Part shown: positions 5,604 through 14,243 of the stretch, piece by piece
Position numbering within the stretch: position 1 is the stretch's first letter
Layout: each line of letters starts with the position of its first letter
Source: Desulfonatronum thiosulfatophilum
GTDB lineage: Bacteria; Desulfobacterota; Desulfovibrionia; Desulfovibrionales; Desulfonatronaceae
Assembly (NCBI RefSeq): GCF_900104215.1
Contig: NZ_FMXO01000005.1
Coordinates: 1-64,000 of the forward strand
Reading direction: 5' to 3'
Length of the DNA: 64,000 nucleotides
Position numbers and translations under genes: made by a program
Notes under the pieces: model-generated
Seen by the model: only the letters and a program-made list of their open reading frames with translations
The model's database searches: none
Told to the model about the DNA's origin: nothing

Positions 5604-7811
5604 TTACGCATCCTCCGGGACGGTGATCCCCAGGCGTTTGATCTTGGCGTAGAGCGTGCTGCGGCCGATGCCCAGGCGTTGTGCGGCCAGTTTTTTGTTC
5701 CAGGAGCAGGATTCCAGGACTTCCTGGATGATGATCCGCTCCTGTTCCTCCAAGGTCGGGGACGCGCTTGAGGATGGACCCAAGGCGGTCCTGAGCCGGG
5801 TGGGCAGTTCTTCCGGTGTGACGACATTGGACTTGGCCAAAACCGTGGCCTGCTCAATGACATTCTCCAGTTCCCGAACATTGCCCGGCCAGGAGTAATC
5901 CAGGAGCAGGCGCATGGCTTTGGGACTGATCTCAGCGACGGTCTTTTCCTGCTCAGAGCGGAAGCGGCGCAGGAAATGTCCGGCCAGGAGAACAACGTCA
6001 TTGCCGCGTTCACGCAATGGTGGAAGATTGATGGGCACGACGTCCAGACGATAGTAGAGATCCTCGCGAAAATTTCCCGCCTTGACCTCTTCCAGGAGAT
6101 TTTTGTTCGTGGCCGCGACAATGCGCACATCCACGTCCACGGTCTTGTCTCCGCCGACTCGTTCAAACCGCTGGGTCTGCAGGACACGCAAGAGTTTGAC
6201 CTGGGCCGTGGCCGAGATTTCACCGATTTCATCCAGAAACACGGTTCCGCCGTTGGCCTGTTCGAACCGCCCCGGGCGCTGTTTCTGTGCCCCGGTGAAC
6301 GCTCCTCGTTCATGGCCGAACAGTTCACTTTCCAGGAGTGTGGCCGGATAGGCGGAGCAGTTGATGACTACGAAGGGGTTGCTCTTGCGCGGGCTGAGAT
6401 CATGGATGGCCCTGGCCACCAGTTCCTTGCCCGTGCCCGATTCCCCCTGGATCAGGACCGTGGCGTCCGTGGCCGCCACGTCCTCGATAAGTTGAAAGAT
6501 CTGCCGCAGTTTCGCGTCCCGGCCGATGATGCCCATAAATCCGGGCAGGGCATCCTGGCGGGATTGAAACTTGCCCGACTCCACCTCCTGTTGCGCGGCA
6601 CGGCGTAAGGTTCCGGAAGCTTGGGCCAGGACAAGGCTGACCAGTTCCAGATCCTGGTGTTGGAAGGGGAGGTTTACGGCGCAGCCAATAATCATGGCGC
6701 CACAGAGACGATCCTCATGGTGCAGGGGGAGGATGGCCTGGTTCGGGAGTTCTTTCAATGTATTGGAAATCAATGGAGGGTCAAACAACGGCGTCCGCGG
6801 CTGAAAAATCGGTTCCATGCCATGAAGCTGGGCCTCGGCCGAAGCGATGGCTTCTGGTGCGAAGACTTCAAATATTTCCTCGGAGCTGATCACGAAAAAC
6901 ATTGTCCGATCAGCATTGAAGACCAGCAGATTGACCTCCCCGCAGTGCACGATCTCCTTGGTCCGCCGGATCAGGTAGGTGCCGATTTCGCGCAAAGAGC
7001 CGAGCGCCGAGACATTGCGCACGATCTCACAAGATGCCCGCAACTGGCTCTGGGCCTGCTCGAGCTCCAGAGCCTGATCCTCCAGACGCCGCGTGTATTC
7101 GTGTATGCGCCTGGTCATGATATTGAACGCTTCGGCCAGCACGGCGATTTCTTTTTGCCCATGGAGCGGGAGCGGATCAGGGGCCTTTCCCGGCGCGAAG
7201 TTCTGGGCAGCCTGTACCAGGGCGAGCAGTGGCCGGGTCATGCGGTTCAGAAAAAGCAGCCCCCCGGCGAGGGCTGGAATCAGGATGAGCAGGGCCACGA
7301 TGCCGATGGAGGTCCAGAGGTTGCGCACTTCGCGGCGCAGATGGTCCTCGGAAACTCCCAGGCGGAGTATTCCGGCGTGACCGTCGAAAATCGGCAACGC
7401 CATGTCCAGATGGCGGCTCCCGGTTTCGGTGACAATCCGGTGCAGGCTCATTTCGTCGCCCGCCAAGTGTTCCGGAAGGTTGAACGCGAGCAGATCGGCC
7501 GGCATTTCGATACCGAAGGTGCTGGCCAGAATTCGGCCGTCACGGACAATGAACAGGTAGGTCAGGGCAGGGTGGGCATTGCGCTGGCGTTCCAGCATGT
7601 TGCGCAGACTGACAAGGTCGTTGACCAGGACCAGGTCGGCGGCCTCGGCAGCCAGGGCGCGTCCGACGTTTTCCGTCTGGGCGGCAAGGGTCTGTTCCAG
7701 GCTTTGGGCGTAGCGATGGGATGCCAGCAATGCCGTCAATAACGTGCTGAGCACCACCAGGCCGGCGACGGCGAAAAGCAGGGTCCCCTTCAGTGAGCGG
7801 GAATACTTCAT
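5604..7811 (-). CDS. Membrane-bound sigma-54-dependent transcriptional activator with periplasmic sensor, HAMP and GAF-like domains
   Basis: Activator that remodels sigma-54 RNA polymerase, here with its own sensor rather than a phosphoreceiver domain. Layout of the 735 residues: membrane segment 10-31; periplasmic sensor about 32-168 (helical start, then a CACHE-like fold); membrane segment about 168-190; HAMP about 190-245; short coiled coil; GAF-like region about 270-410; AAA+ domain with Walker A GESGTGKE (456-463), the sigma-54 contact loop GAFTGA (503-508) and Walker B TVFLDEIGE; C-terminal Fis-type helix-turn-helix (about 695-730). All key motifs are intact. It overlaps the upstream binding-protein gene by 4 bases, so the two are probably translated together. 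Its target promoters are unknown. Confidence 0.92.
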   Translation of the reverse strand: MKYSRSLKGTLLFAVAGLVVLSTLLTALLASHRYAQSLEQTLAAQTENVGRALAAEAADLVLVNDLVSLRNMLERQRNAHPALTYLFIVRDGRILASTFGIEMPADLLAFNLPEHLAGDEMSLHRIVTETGSRHLDMALPIFDGHAGILRLGVSEDHLRREVRNLWTSIGIVALLILIPALAGGLLFLNRMTRPLLALVQAAQNFAPGKAPDPLPLHGQKEIAVLAEAFNIMTRRIHEYTRRLEDQALELEQAQSQLRASCEIVRNVSALGSLREIGTYLIRRTKEIVHCGEVNLLVFNADRTMFFVISSEEIFEVFAPEAIASAEAQLHGMEPIFQPRTPLFDPPLISNTLKELPNQAILPLHHEDRLCGAMIIGCAVNLPFQHQDLELVSLVLAQASGTLRRAAQQEVESGKFQSRQDALPGFMGIIGRDAKLRQIFQLIEDVAATDATVLIQGESGTGKELVARAIHDLSPRKSNPFVVINCSAYPATLLESELFGHERGAFTGAQKQRPGRFEQANGGTVFLDEIGEISATAQVKLLRVLQTQRFERVGGDKTVDVDVRIVAATNKNLLEEVKAGNFREDLYYRLDVVPINLPPLRERGNDVVLLAGHFLRRFRSEQEKTVAEISPKAMRLLLDYSWPGNVRELENVIEQATVLAKSNVVTPEELPTRLRTALGPSSSASPTLEEQERIIIQEVLESCSWNKKLAAQRLGIGRSTLYAKIKRLGITVPEDA

Positions 7812-8809
7812 GGTTGCTGGTTGATCCGGAGGGCGTCAATCGTGTCGTGGAGATCCTGAATCGATGCGTACCAGGCCTTGTCGGCCCTGACAAAACGGTC
7901 GATCATTAACTCATGAAGGATGGCCGCGCCATGGGGATCCCCATGCATTCCCAGCAGCAGGTCCCGGATCTGATCGGTCAGTTCTGGCGGCAGGGAGCTG
8001 GAAACAACGATCGGCGGGATACCGTAGGAATCCGAAGTTTTGATGATCCGGGTCCGGGAGGTGTGGACGGGTTTTTTCTGATCAAAGAAATCCCAGATCA
8101 GGTTGTCCACTGCCGCGCCATCCACCAATCCCTGGGCCACGGCCTGAATGGAGTTGTCGTGACTGTAGGTGTAGATCACGTCCCGGAAAAAGGTTTCCGG
8201 GCGTTCGCCCATCCGAGCCAGCCAGTATTCAGGGACCAACCGGCCGGTATTGGACTGCGGGTCCGTGAACGCGAAGGTGGTCCCGCGCAGGTCTTCCAGA
8301 CTCTGGAACGGACTTTCCTGGTGGACGATCAGATAGGAACGGTATTCGTGTTCCCCCTGAACGACCGGGGTGGCCAGCAGCTCAAAATCGAATTCTTCCC
8401 GTCCCAGAGCATACGGACCGGAACAGATGAACGCCAAGTCCAAATCGCCCCGGCCTAGCAGTTCGTTGACCTCGGCATAGGTTTGACGCTGGATGAACTC
8501 CAGCTCCATGTCCATGCGGTCACTAATGTAGGCCAGGAGTTGCAGATAAATCTCATGAGTTTCCTTCGGTGAGATCATCGCGCCCACGGCCCCGCGCAGA
8601 ACAGGACGATCAGGCGGAGTCGCTTCCGGTGAAGGAAGGGGTACGGTCTTGCTGAAGTCCACGGCTTTGACTTCTTCCCCGCGGTCACAGGCCACGAGCA
8701 GGAGTAAGAGAAAGATGCAGAAAAAGGCGAGAAAAAAAGTCGGCATCGAAGTTGTCGTGGTGCTTATGTTCTTGAGCGAGTTGCCGATGCGATCGGTGAT
8801 GTGCGTCAT
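7808..8809 (-). CDS. PhnD-like periplasmic binding lipoprotein
   Basis: Resembles substrate-binding proteins of phosphate/phosphonate-type ABC importers. A hydrophobic N-terminus with lipobox LLVAC (Cys41 from this start, Cys20 from the internal Met22) predicts a lipid-anchored protein outside the inner membrane. The mature part has the two-lobe pattern: LRGAVGAMISPKE, GDLDLAFICSGPYAL, TFAFTDPQSNTGRLVPEYWL, and AQGLVDGAAVDN. No ABC permease or ATPase gene adjoins it. Instead it overlaps, by 4 bases, the gene for a membrane-bound sigma-54 activator. It may therefore present a ligand to that sensor rather than to a transporter; this is inferred from context. The ligand is not known. Confidence 0.85.
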   Translation of the reverse strand: MTHITDRIGNSLKNISTTTTSMPTFFLAFFCIFLLLLLVACDRGEEVKAVDFSKTVPLPSPEATPPDRPVLRGAVGAMISPKETHEIYLQLLAYISDRMDMELEFIQRQTYAEVNELLGRGDLDLAFICSGPYALGREEFDFELLATPVVQGEHEYRSYLIVHQESPFQSLEDLRGTTFAFTDPQSNTGRLVPEYWLARMGERPETFFRDVIYTYSHDNSIQAVAQGLVDGAAVDNLIWDFFDQKKPVHTSRTRIIKTSDSYGIPPIVVSSSLPPELTDQIRDLLLGMHGDPHGAAILHELMIDRFVRADKAWYASIQDLHDTIDALRINQQP

Positions 8810-9023
8810 GGGTCATCCGTTGAAGATGGTTCAAGAAAGTATCTTTTCACAAAGATAACTTATGGTGAATATGGAGTCACTATCTGAAGAGCAACGGAAG
8901 TGCCTGCGCATCGACGACCACGTCCATGACGGGTAAATCACCGGAATGATTAGAGGCGGTCGTCGATGCGGAAGAGGGGGGAAGGCGAATGGCAACCTGA
9001 AAGAGGCTGCGAGGCGAGAAGTT
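8810..9023. other. Non-coding spacer between yedF and the sensor lipoprotein gene
   Basis: Upstream of the lipoprotein gene and downstream of yedF on the minus strand. It must hold the promoter for the sensor pair, but I see no strong -35/-10 pair, no sigma-54 GG-N10-GC element and no T-tailed hairpin. Confidence 0.4.
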
Positions 9024-9641
9024 TTATGGACGAATGACCTTTCCTGCCATTTGCAGGCTGGTTACGACGTCCAGCATGTTCGTGGTCTGCCCAACGGCCT
9101 TCTTTTCCATGAGTCCGAAATGCGTGAGACATGTGCCGCAGACCAGGATGGAGACGCCGAGGGCTTCGAGTTTTTGCAGGCTCTCCAGACACGGATGGTC
9201 TTTAGCGGCCAGCTGTACCGCTCCGTTGACCAGGATCATCCGCCACAGCTGCGAACCCATTTCCGGCAAAGTGGCCAGAAAATTGACCATCAGTTTTTCG
9301 CCCAGGGCCGGATCTCCCTCGCCAATGCCGGGAGCGCTGAGAAAAACCAGGGTTCTGATCTCTGTTGCTGGTTGAGAAGTTGCCTCTGTCTGCTCAGCAT
9401 CCCGGGTGATGAGGCTTCCTTCCTCGAAAGATCCCTTGATCAGCCACGTACTCTCGGCTTCCTTCTGGTCGTCGACATGGTAGCCCTGGGACTTTAAAAA
9501 ACGGGTGACATTTTGACGGGCTGCTTCATTGTCCACGAGAATGGAGATTTCGTCAGGCTTGTCCTGGTCGATGCTGTGCTTGCATTGCACAACGGGTTGC
9601 GGGCAGGGTAATCCCCGGCAATCCAGATCTTTTTGGTGCAT
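9024..9641 (-). CDS. yedF: Sulfurtransferase-like selenium metabolism protein YedF
   Basis: The 205 residues join two domains. The N-terminal TusA/SirA-like domain (about 1-70) has LDCRGLPCPQPVV with the conserved Cys-Pro. The C-terminal DsrE-like domain (about 95-205) has TLVFLSAPGIGEGDPALGEKLM and ILVCGTCLTHFG. This pairing defines the YedF family found in selenium-using anaerobes, where a role in selenium trafficking is proposed. The gene stands alone; selD and selA are not in the window. The ATG at 9641 is preceded by TGAGGAAC. Function in detail remains unproven for the family. Confidence 0.9.
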   Translation of the reverse strand: MHQKDLDCRGLPCPQPVVQCKHSIDQDKPDEISILVDNEAARQNVTRFLKSQGYHVDDQKEAESTWLIKGSFEEGSLITRDAEQTEATSQPATEIRTLVFLSAPGIGEGDPALGEKLMVNFLATLPEMGSQLWRMILVNGAVQLAAKDHPCLESLQKLEALGVSILVCGTCLTHFGLMEKKAVGQTTNMLDVVTSLQMAGKVIRP

Positions 9642-9995
9642 ACTTGTTCCTCATGTATATGATGGTGGATGGAATGTTAGAATGATCCTATGAAAGACGA
9701 GCGTCTTGATCAAATTAGGATTCTCAATAGACTTCAGCAAATGTAATAGTTTTTGTCTATATCGCCTGAGAAATGAAGAAAATGGTAACACCAGGCAGCT
9801 CTCCATGGGTCGCAATAACGCGCCGGCTTCCGCCGGTTGACCGCAAACAGGCAACCATCTGCCCTGATTCGTCACTCCGGCGAAAGCCTGGATCCAGGTC
9901 TTTTTTCGTAATCGATTGCTCGGTCTTATTGAGCATTTACTTGAGAACCGGCGTCCTTCTTGTGTTCGCACTCCATCTGCCTTAGAAGCCTCGGC
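9642..9995. other. Non-coding spacer
   Basis: Divergent region between yedF (minus) and the acyltransferase gene (plus), 354 bp. It includes a short palindromic-type repeat at 9866-9906. The small open frames here lack ribosome binding sites and protein-like composition. Confidence 0.5.
9866..9906. repeat. Widespread intergenic palindrome-type repeat, single copy
   Basis: GATTCGTCACTCCGGCGAAAG and CCTGGATCCAGGTCTTTT resemble the common bacterial repeat 'GTCATTCCCGCGAAAGCGGGAATCCAGG'. The copy is slightly decayed, and no second copy was noticed in the window. Confidence 0.4.
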
Positions 9996-10628
9996 ATGAG
10001 GCTGCGCATCAATCCGGTACGATTTGTACCGATAGCCGCAATGCTCACGAACCTGCTGAGCCGAACACTGCGCTACTCCCAGGAAAATTTTGAGGAATGC
10101 GAGCAGATGCGCGGGCGGGGTGTGAGATTCGTCGTCCCCTGCTGGCATGACGAACTCTTTCCGCTACTTCACCTGCACCGGGATCAAGGTGTCGTGGCCG
10201 TAGTCAGCCAGAGTCGTGACGGGGAATTTCTCTCCCAGGTCATGGCCCGTTTTGGCTATAAACTGGCCAGAGGATCCAGCCGACGCGGCGGAGCGGGTGC
10301 ACTGATCGCGGCGCGCAAAGAGATGCGCGAGCACGGTGCGGACGTGGTGTTTACCGTAGACGGTCCGCGAGGGCCACGGCACAAGGTTAAGGAAGGCGCG
10401 ATCTACCTGGCCGCCAAGACCGGAGTCCATCTTTTGCCGCTGCGGGTGTTCATGTCCCGCTCCTTTGTTTTTCAAAATGCCTGGGACAAGTTCCAGCTAC
10501 CTTGGCCTGGAGCGCACTGTAGGGTCGTTTATGGCCGGCCGTACCTCGTACCGGGAATCCTGTCGGCTGATGAGATGACCCTGGAATGCCTCAATCTGGA
10601 GGAAAAATTGCATCAACTAGGTTTATAA
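9996..10628 (+). CDS. DUF374 lysophospholipid acyltransferase-like protein
   Basis: A 210-residue member of the DUF374 family, related to lysophospholipid and lauroyl acyltransferases of membrane lipid and lipid A synthesis. Visible landmarks are VVPCWHDELFPLL near 50 (the HX4D-like region reads HDELF), SQSRDGEFLSQVMARFGY, the family hallmark RGSSRRGGAGALI, and FTVDGPRGPRHKVKEGAIYLA. There is no clear signal peptide. The ATG at 9996 gives the family's usual start; the longer frame from 9960 adds residues with no similarity pattern. A terminator follows and then uppP, another envelope gene. The precise substrate cannot be told. Confidence 0.85.
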   Translation: MRLRINPVRFVPIAAMLTNLLSRTLRYSQENFEECEQMRGRGVRFVVPCWHDELFPLLHLHRDQGVVAVVSQSRDGEFLSQVMARFGYKLARGSSRRGGAGALIAARKEMREHGADVVFTVDGPRGPRHKVKEGAIYLAAKTGVHLLPLRVFMSRSFVFQNAWDKFQLPWPGAHCRVVYGRPYLVPGILSADEMTLECLNLEEKLHQLGL

Positions 10629-10646
10629 AACCTGCATAAACAGATG

Positions 10647-10669
10647 ATCGGCGTTGGGCCGATTTTTTT
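10647..10669 (+). terminator. Rho-independent terminator after the acyltransferase gene
   Basis: Stem ATCGGC (10647-10652) / GCCGAT (10658-10663), loop GTTGG, followed by a run of seven T. It lies 18 bp after the stop codon. Confidence 0.75.
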
Positions 10670-10719
10670 ATTTTCATTCCGGATCGGCAGCATCAACATC
10701 TCGACTCAGCGGAGTATTC

Positions 10720-11517
10720 ATGAACCTACTGCAAGCCGCTATTCTGGCCCTGGTCCAGGGGCTGACCGAATTCCTGCCCATTTCCAGTTCAGCGCATTTG
10801 ATACTTGTGTCCGCCCTTACGGATTGGGAGGACCAGGGACTGACTTTTGACGTTGCCGTGCACATGGGCAGCCTAGTGGCCGTAGTCTGCTATTTTCGGA
10901 CGGACCTCATTGAAATAGTGCGGGATTTTACTCGGTCCCTCACCGGCAAGGGGCACACCTCAAGCTCACGGCTGGGGTGGGCCGTTATTCTCGGGACCAT
11001 TCCCGTAGGCTTGGCCGGCTTGATCTTTCGCGATGTCGTGGCCATGCATTTGCGTGACCCCTTGATTCTTGCCTTCGGCCTGATGTTCTTCGGCCTGCTT
11101 CTCGGACTGGCGGACTGGCGCCGCAAGGGTGATCGTAATGAACATAGCCTGACCTGGAAGGATATTATGGTCATCGGCTGCGCCCAGGCAGTTGCCTTGA
11201 TTCCCGGCACATCCCGGTCCGGGATCACCATGACCGCCGGTCTGTTCATGGGATTGAGCCGGGATGGAGCGGCCCGCTTCTCCTTTCTGCTGTCCATTCC
11301 GGTCATTTTTTTGGCCGGCGCACTGGAGGCCAGACATCTCCTCAACCAGCCCGAACCCGTTCAGTGGGGCATCATCGGAATCGCCACGCTTCTTTCCGGC
11401 ATCAGCGCCTATCTGTGCATTCACTATTTTCTGAAATTTATCCGAACTGTGGGCATGCAGCCTTTTGTCGTGTATCGTCTTCTGCTCGGATTAATGTTGG
11501 TATGGGTATATGTGTAG
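10720..11517 (+). CDS. uppP: Undecaprenyl-diphosphatase UppP (BacA)
   Basis: Integral membrane enzyme that removes a phosphate from undecaprenyl diphosphate so the lipid carrier can be reused in cell-wall synthesis; it also gives low-level bacitracin resistance. The 265 residues show the family signature QGLTEFLPISSSAHLIL (about 14-30) and the second active-site segment GTSRSGITMTAGLFMGLSR (about 165-183) with the conserved Arg and Ser. About eight hydrophobic segments are seen. The ATG at 10720 has GGAG 5 bases upstream (10711-10714). The longer frame from 10654 runs through the preceding terminator and is rejected. Confidence 0.95.
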   Translation: MNLLQAAILALVQGLTEFLPISSSAHLILVSALTDWEDQGLTFDVAVHMGSLVAVVCYFRTDLIEIVRDFTRSLTGKGHTSSSRLGWAVILGTIPVGLAGLIFRDVVAMHLRDPLILAFGLMFFGLLLGLADWRRKGDRNEHSLTWKDIMVIGCAQAVALIPGTSRSGITMTAGLFMGLSRDGAARFSFLLSIPVIFLAGALEARHLLNQPEPVQWGIIGIATLLSGISAYLCIHYFLKFIRTVGMQPFVVYRLLLGLMLVWVYV

Positions 11518-11614
11518 GTACGTGAATTTCTCACCTCATGCAGATCACAAAAACAACAATAGATAAGATTTGCATCTCGAGAAAGCGAGTTGAATATTGT
11601 AACAGGATTTATAG

Positions 11615-12331
11615 ATGAGATCGAAGCAAGGCATATTGTATGGAATCGGCGTCGGACCGGGAGATCCTGATCTGATCACTCTGGCCGCGGTGAAGGCATT
11701 GGCCGTGGTGGACACGGTGTTTGCACCGGCTTCGATCAAGAACGACTTTTCTCTGGCTCTAGACATTATCCGACCTCATTTGAGAGAAGACGTTTTGATC
11801 CGGCGGTTGGACTTCCCCATGACCCGAGACGATGAAATACGTTGCCGCGCCCGAATGCAAAACGCCCAGGCCGTGCTGGAGCACCTGAATACCGGCCGAA
11901 GCGCCGCGTTCATCACCCTGGGCGATCCGTTGATTTACAGCACCTTCGGTCACTTGTCTCGAGATATGCGGAAGTGTGATGCCGATGTCGACATCCGGAT
12001 CATCCCCGGCATCACCTCGTATCAGGCCTCGGCGGCACGATTGGGGCGGACATTGGTGGAAGGAGATGAGTGTCTTGCCGTGACCACGGGAAACGCGGAA
12101 CCGGAGCAGCTGGATCGGCTTTTAAACACCGCGGACGCGGTGGTGATATTGAAACCGGCCAAACGGTTTGCGATTCTCAGGAAAGCACTGAGAGACAAAG
12201 GTTTGGACAAGAGGGCAAGGTTGGTGGAGCGTTGCGGTCTGTCGGGCGAGTCCGTTTATTCAAACTTGGACAACGTACCTGAGCAGCTATCCTATTTTTC
12301 TTTGCTGCATATCGGACGCAACCGGGAATAA
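11615..12331 (+). CDS. cbiL: Precorrin-2/cobalt-factor II C20-methyltransferase
   Basis: SAM-dependent tetrapyrrole methylase of the anaerobic cobalamin pathway, which methylates C20 of the corrin precursor. The 238 residues open with GILYGIGVGPGDPDLITLAAVKAL, the family's glycine-rich signature. They continue with FITLGDPLIYSTFGHL and IIPGITSYQASAARLGRTL, the SAM and substrate pocket motifs. Length is normal. No other cobalamin genes are in the window and no cobalamin riboswitch is seen in the 97 bp upstream. The CbiL/CobI name rests on overall motif layout; I cannot separate the cobalt-first and cobalt-late versions by eye. Confidence 0.88.
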   Translation: MRSKQGILYGIGVGPGDPDLITLAAVKALAVVDTVFAPASIKNDFSLALDIIRPHLREDVLIRRLDFPMTRDDEIRCRARMQNAQAVLEHLNTGRSAAFITLGDPLIYSTFGHLSRDMRKCDADVDIRIIPGITSYQASAARLGRTLVEGDECLAVTTGNAEPEQLDRLLNTADAVVILKPAKRFAILRKALRDKGLDKRARLVERCGLSGESVYSNLDNVPEQLSYFSLLHIGRNRE

Positions 12332-12385
12332 ACGTTTCTGGTTGATTAAATCCGGTTTGCTGCGCTGCAGCTCCCGCCGGGATAC

Positions 12386-12425
12386 AAAAAAAAAGCGATT
12401 CGGTTCATCCGAATCGCTTTTTTTT
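12386..12425. terminator. Bidirectional rho-independent terminator
   Basis: Perfect stem AGCGATTCGG (12394-12403) / CCGAATCGCT (12409-12418), loop TTCAT, flanked by A8 on the left and T8 on the right. It serves cbiL (plus) and the convergent exported-protein gene (minus). Confidence 0.9.
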
Positions 12426-12443
12426 GTCATACGCAAGGTGCCG

Positions 12444-12881
12444 TTACTCAAGCCATTTGTTCTTGTCGTACTGAAATATCTCCGTAACCTGGCGCCCGCG
12501 GACCCTCACGAAGGGGCCCTGTTCCACCGCCTCGCGGGTGGGAGCCATGCATTCATAAGTCCATTCCACATATTCCAGAAGGCCGATGTAGTTGAGAGGC
12601 GAGCCGGAGATTGTCTTGACGGACCAGGAAATCGAATCCCGGTCGATTTGCATGTAACGAGCGAGATAGCCTCCGGAATGAGGAATTATCTCCATCTTTC
12701 CGATACGGGAGGCAAAGTTTCGATCAATCTTGTCAATCCATTTGTGTGAAAAATCGGAGAATTGCTGCTCAACATGGCTTGGTACCACGGGAACGGCAAG
12801 CACGTCGCGTCCAGAGGCCACCAAATGCATGGGCGGCAACAAGAGCAGAAACATCAACAACAGGGTTCTTTTGAACTTCAT
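12444..12881 (-). CDS. Exported hypothetical protein
   Basis: A 145-residue protein of unknown function with a signal peptide (MKFKRTLLLMFLLLLPPMHLVASG, cleavage probably near residue 24). The mature part is mixed, with HVEQQFSDFSHKWIDKIDRNF near 35-57 and a C-terminal segment YECMAPTREAVEQGPFVRVRGRQVTEIF. It has one Cys in the mature part and no lipobox. It lies 60 bp downstream of the VWA/OmpA gene, on the same strand, but separated from it by a terminator-like hairpin. A periplasmic location is likely; nothing points to a function. Confidence 0.75.
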   Translation of the reverse strand: MKFKRTLLLMFLLLLPPMHLVASGRDVLAVPVVPSHVEQQFSDFSHKWIDKIDRNFASRIGKMEIIPHSGGYLARYMQIDRDSISWSVKTISGSPLNYIGLLEYVEWTYECMAPTREAVEQGPFVRVRGRQVTEIFQYDKNKWLE

Positions 12882-12903
12882 GGCATGATTAATTGGTAAA
12901 AGG

Positions 12904-12930
12904 CCCCCTCCCCGGATGAGGAGGGGGATG
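12904..12930 (-). terminator. Terminator-like hairpin after the VWA/OmpA gene
   Basis: CCCCCTCC (12904-12911) pairs with GGAGGGGG (12920-12927), loop of 8. On the minus strand it is followed by CCTTTTA, a short T-run. It lies just past the stop at 12942. Confidence 0.6.
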
Positions 12931-12941
12931 CGACCCGAACT

Positions 12942-14048
12942 TTATTCGAAGCGGATTTCCACGCGACGGTTCAGGGAGCGACCTTCGCGGGTATTGTTGT
13001 CAAAGCGAGGAGCGGTCAGACCGAAACCTTGAGTCTGGATGCGTTCCGCGGCCACGCCTTCATTGACCAGGAAATCACGGACGGAGGCGGCGCGGCGCTG
13101 GGAAAGACCCATGTTGTACTCAGCCGGTCCGATGTTGCAGGTATGGCCGTCAACGAATACCATTCTGCCGGGGCGAGTTTGAATAATCTCAGCTGCTTCC
13201 CGCAGGACGGGGACGAATTCGGGACGGATCTCGGAACGATCGAAGTCGAAGTTGACGTTGCGGAAAACGATGACTTCTTCCACCGGAGGAGCGGGCGCTG
13301 GTTCGGGTTCGACGACCGGTGCTGCGGGAATGATTTCGGTGTCGTAAAAAACCCTACGCATGAAGTCGTCACGCCTGGCGTCGTCCAGCAGGTCCATTCC
13401 ATCCACGGTAACGGAGCAGGGGTTGATGGCCGCAATCTGCTGTACCTGGGCTACCTCGGCCGGGGTTTGGGCGAAGCTGATGACGTGGAAGCAGATGTTG
13501 TTGCCGTACTTGGCGTACATGTTTTCTATGACCGGCAAAGGATCGGCGCCGAGGTTGGATTCACCGTCCGTGACCATGATCACCGCGCGGCGATCGGAAA
13601 GGCCGGAGACGACGGTGTCCAGGGACTGCAAGCCGAGACCCATGGGCGTCAGACGCCCGAAGATGTCGTATCGATCCTGCAGGCGATCAATGCCTTGATC
13701 CAGACGTCCCTGAGCATAAGGAGCCGGAGCGATGTATTCCTGGAAAGGCCCATAGGTGTAAAGGCCGGCATTGAATGGCATGTTCGGGATGTCGTTGTTG
13801 ATTGCCCGAAGTATTTCTTTAACGTAGCCGATCTTTCCCAGCTTGTTCGGGTCGTGGCGGGGGGCCAGGGAGTTACTGGTTTCGTTCGGAGCACTCATGG
13901 CCATGGAACCGGAATGGTCCACAAAGAACAGGAAGTTTTCTGCTCTGGGTACAATACGTTCGGTCTGGGCCATGGCGGATGTCGCCAGTAGCAAGGCGAG
14001 CAAAGCCGTCAAGGAAAACAATACAAGCTTGGAAAACCGTTTGTTCAT
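12942..14048 (-). CDS. Exported VWA-domain protein with C-terminal OmpA peptidoglycan-binding domain
   Basis: A 368-residue envelope protein. It has a signal peptide (about 1-28, ending ATSAMAQ) and a von Willebrand A domain (about 38-225) with the metal-site motif DHSGSMAMS and a later VTDGESNLG. A Pro/Glu-rich linker (about 235-255) follows, then an OmpA_C domain (about 255-368) with VNFDFDRSEIRPEF, VDGHT and NMGLSQRRAASVRDFL. It is expected to sit in the periplasm anchored to peptidoglycan, with the VWA part binding a protein partner. The ATG at 14048 has AAAGGAG 7 bases upstream; the frame's 14 extra upstream codons are rejected. The 5' end of this gene is part of a tandem duplication. 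Confidence 0.9.
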   Translation of the reverse strand: MNKRFSKLVLFSLTALLALLLATSAMAQTERIVPRAENFLFFVDHSGSMAMSAPNETSNSLAPRHDPNKLGKIGYVKEILRAINNDIPNMPFNAGLYTYGPFQEYIAPAPYAQGRLDQGIDRLQDRYDIFGRLTPMGLGLQSLDTVVSGLSDRRAVIMVTDGESNLGADPLPVIENMYAKYGNNICFHVISFAQTPAEVAQVQQIAAINPCSVTVDGMDLLDDARRDDFMRRVFYDTEIIPAAPVVEPEPAPAPPVEEVIVFRNVNFDFDRSEIRPEFVPVLREAAEIIQTRPGRMVFVDGHTCNIGPAEYNMGLSQRRAASVRDFLVNEGVAAERIQTQGFGLTAPRFDNNTREGRSLNRRVEIRFE

Positions 14049-14240
14049 AATGCAACTCCTTTCAAAAGGTGTACAGGACGAAAGAACCACAAAACCTTAG
14101 TTGTATTGGGAAGGACGATTGCCGCCTGCGATCAGGGAATCATTTTTCCCTCCTTCCCATTAGCCTTGTGACAATTCCACAATATTGTGAATTTTATCAG
14201 AGTAATGTAAAAATCACAAGAGCGGGAGGAGAGCCGTCAG
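13996..14240 (-). repeat. Tandem duplication, copy 1
   Basis: About 246 bp comprising the first 17 or so codons of the VWA/OmpA gene, its ribosome binding site and the upstream leader. It ends in sequence (GAGAGCCGTCAG) that matches the last codons of the histidine kinase gene. Copy 2 follows directly at 14244-14486. Confidence 0.8.
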
Positions 14241-14243
14241 GTG

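Noticed and set aside
6621-7742. A 373-codon plus-strand frame
   Set aside because: It lies antisense to the sigma-54 activator, which has full domain support; the plus frame shows no family motif.
9651-10148. A 165-codon minus-strand frame
   Set aside because: It overlaps the start of the DUF374 acyltransferase gene and includes a palindromic repeat.
11518-11614. Cobalamin riboswitch before cbiL
   Set aside because: The gap is only 97 bp and no B12-box-like sequence is present.
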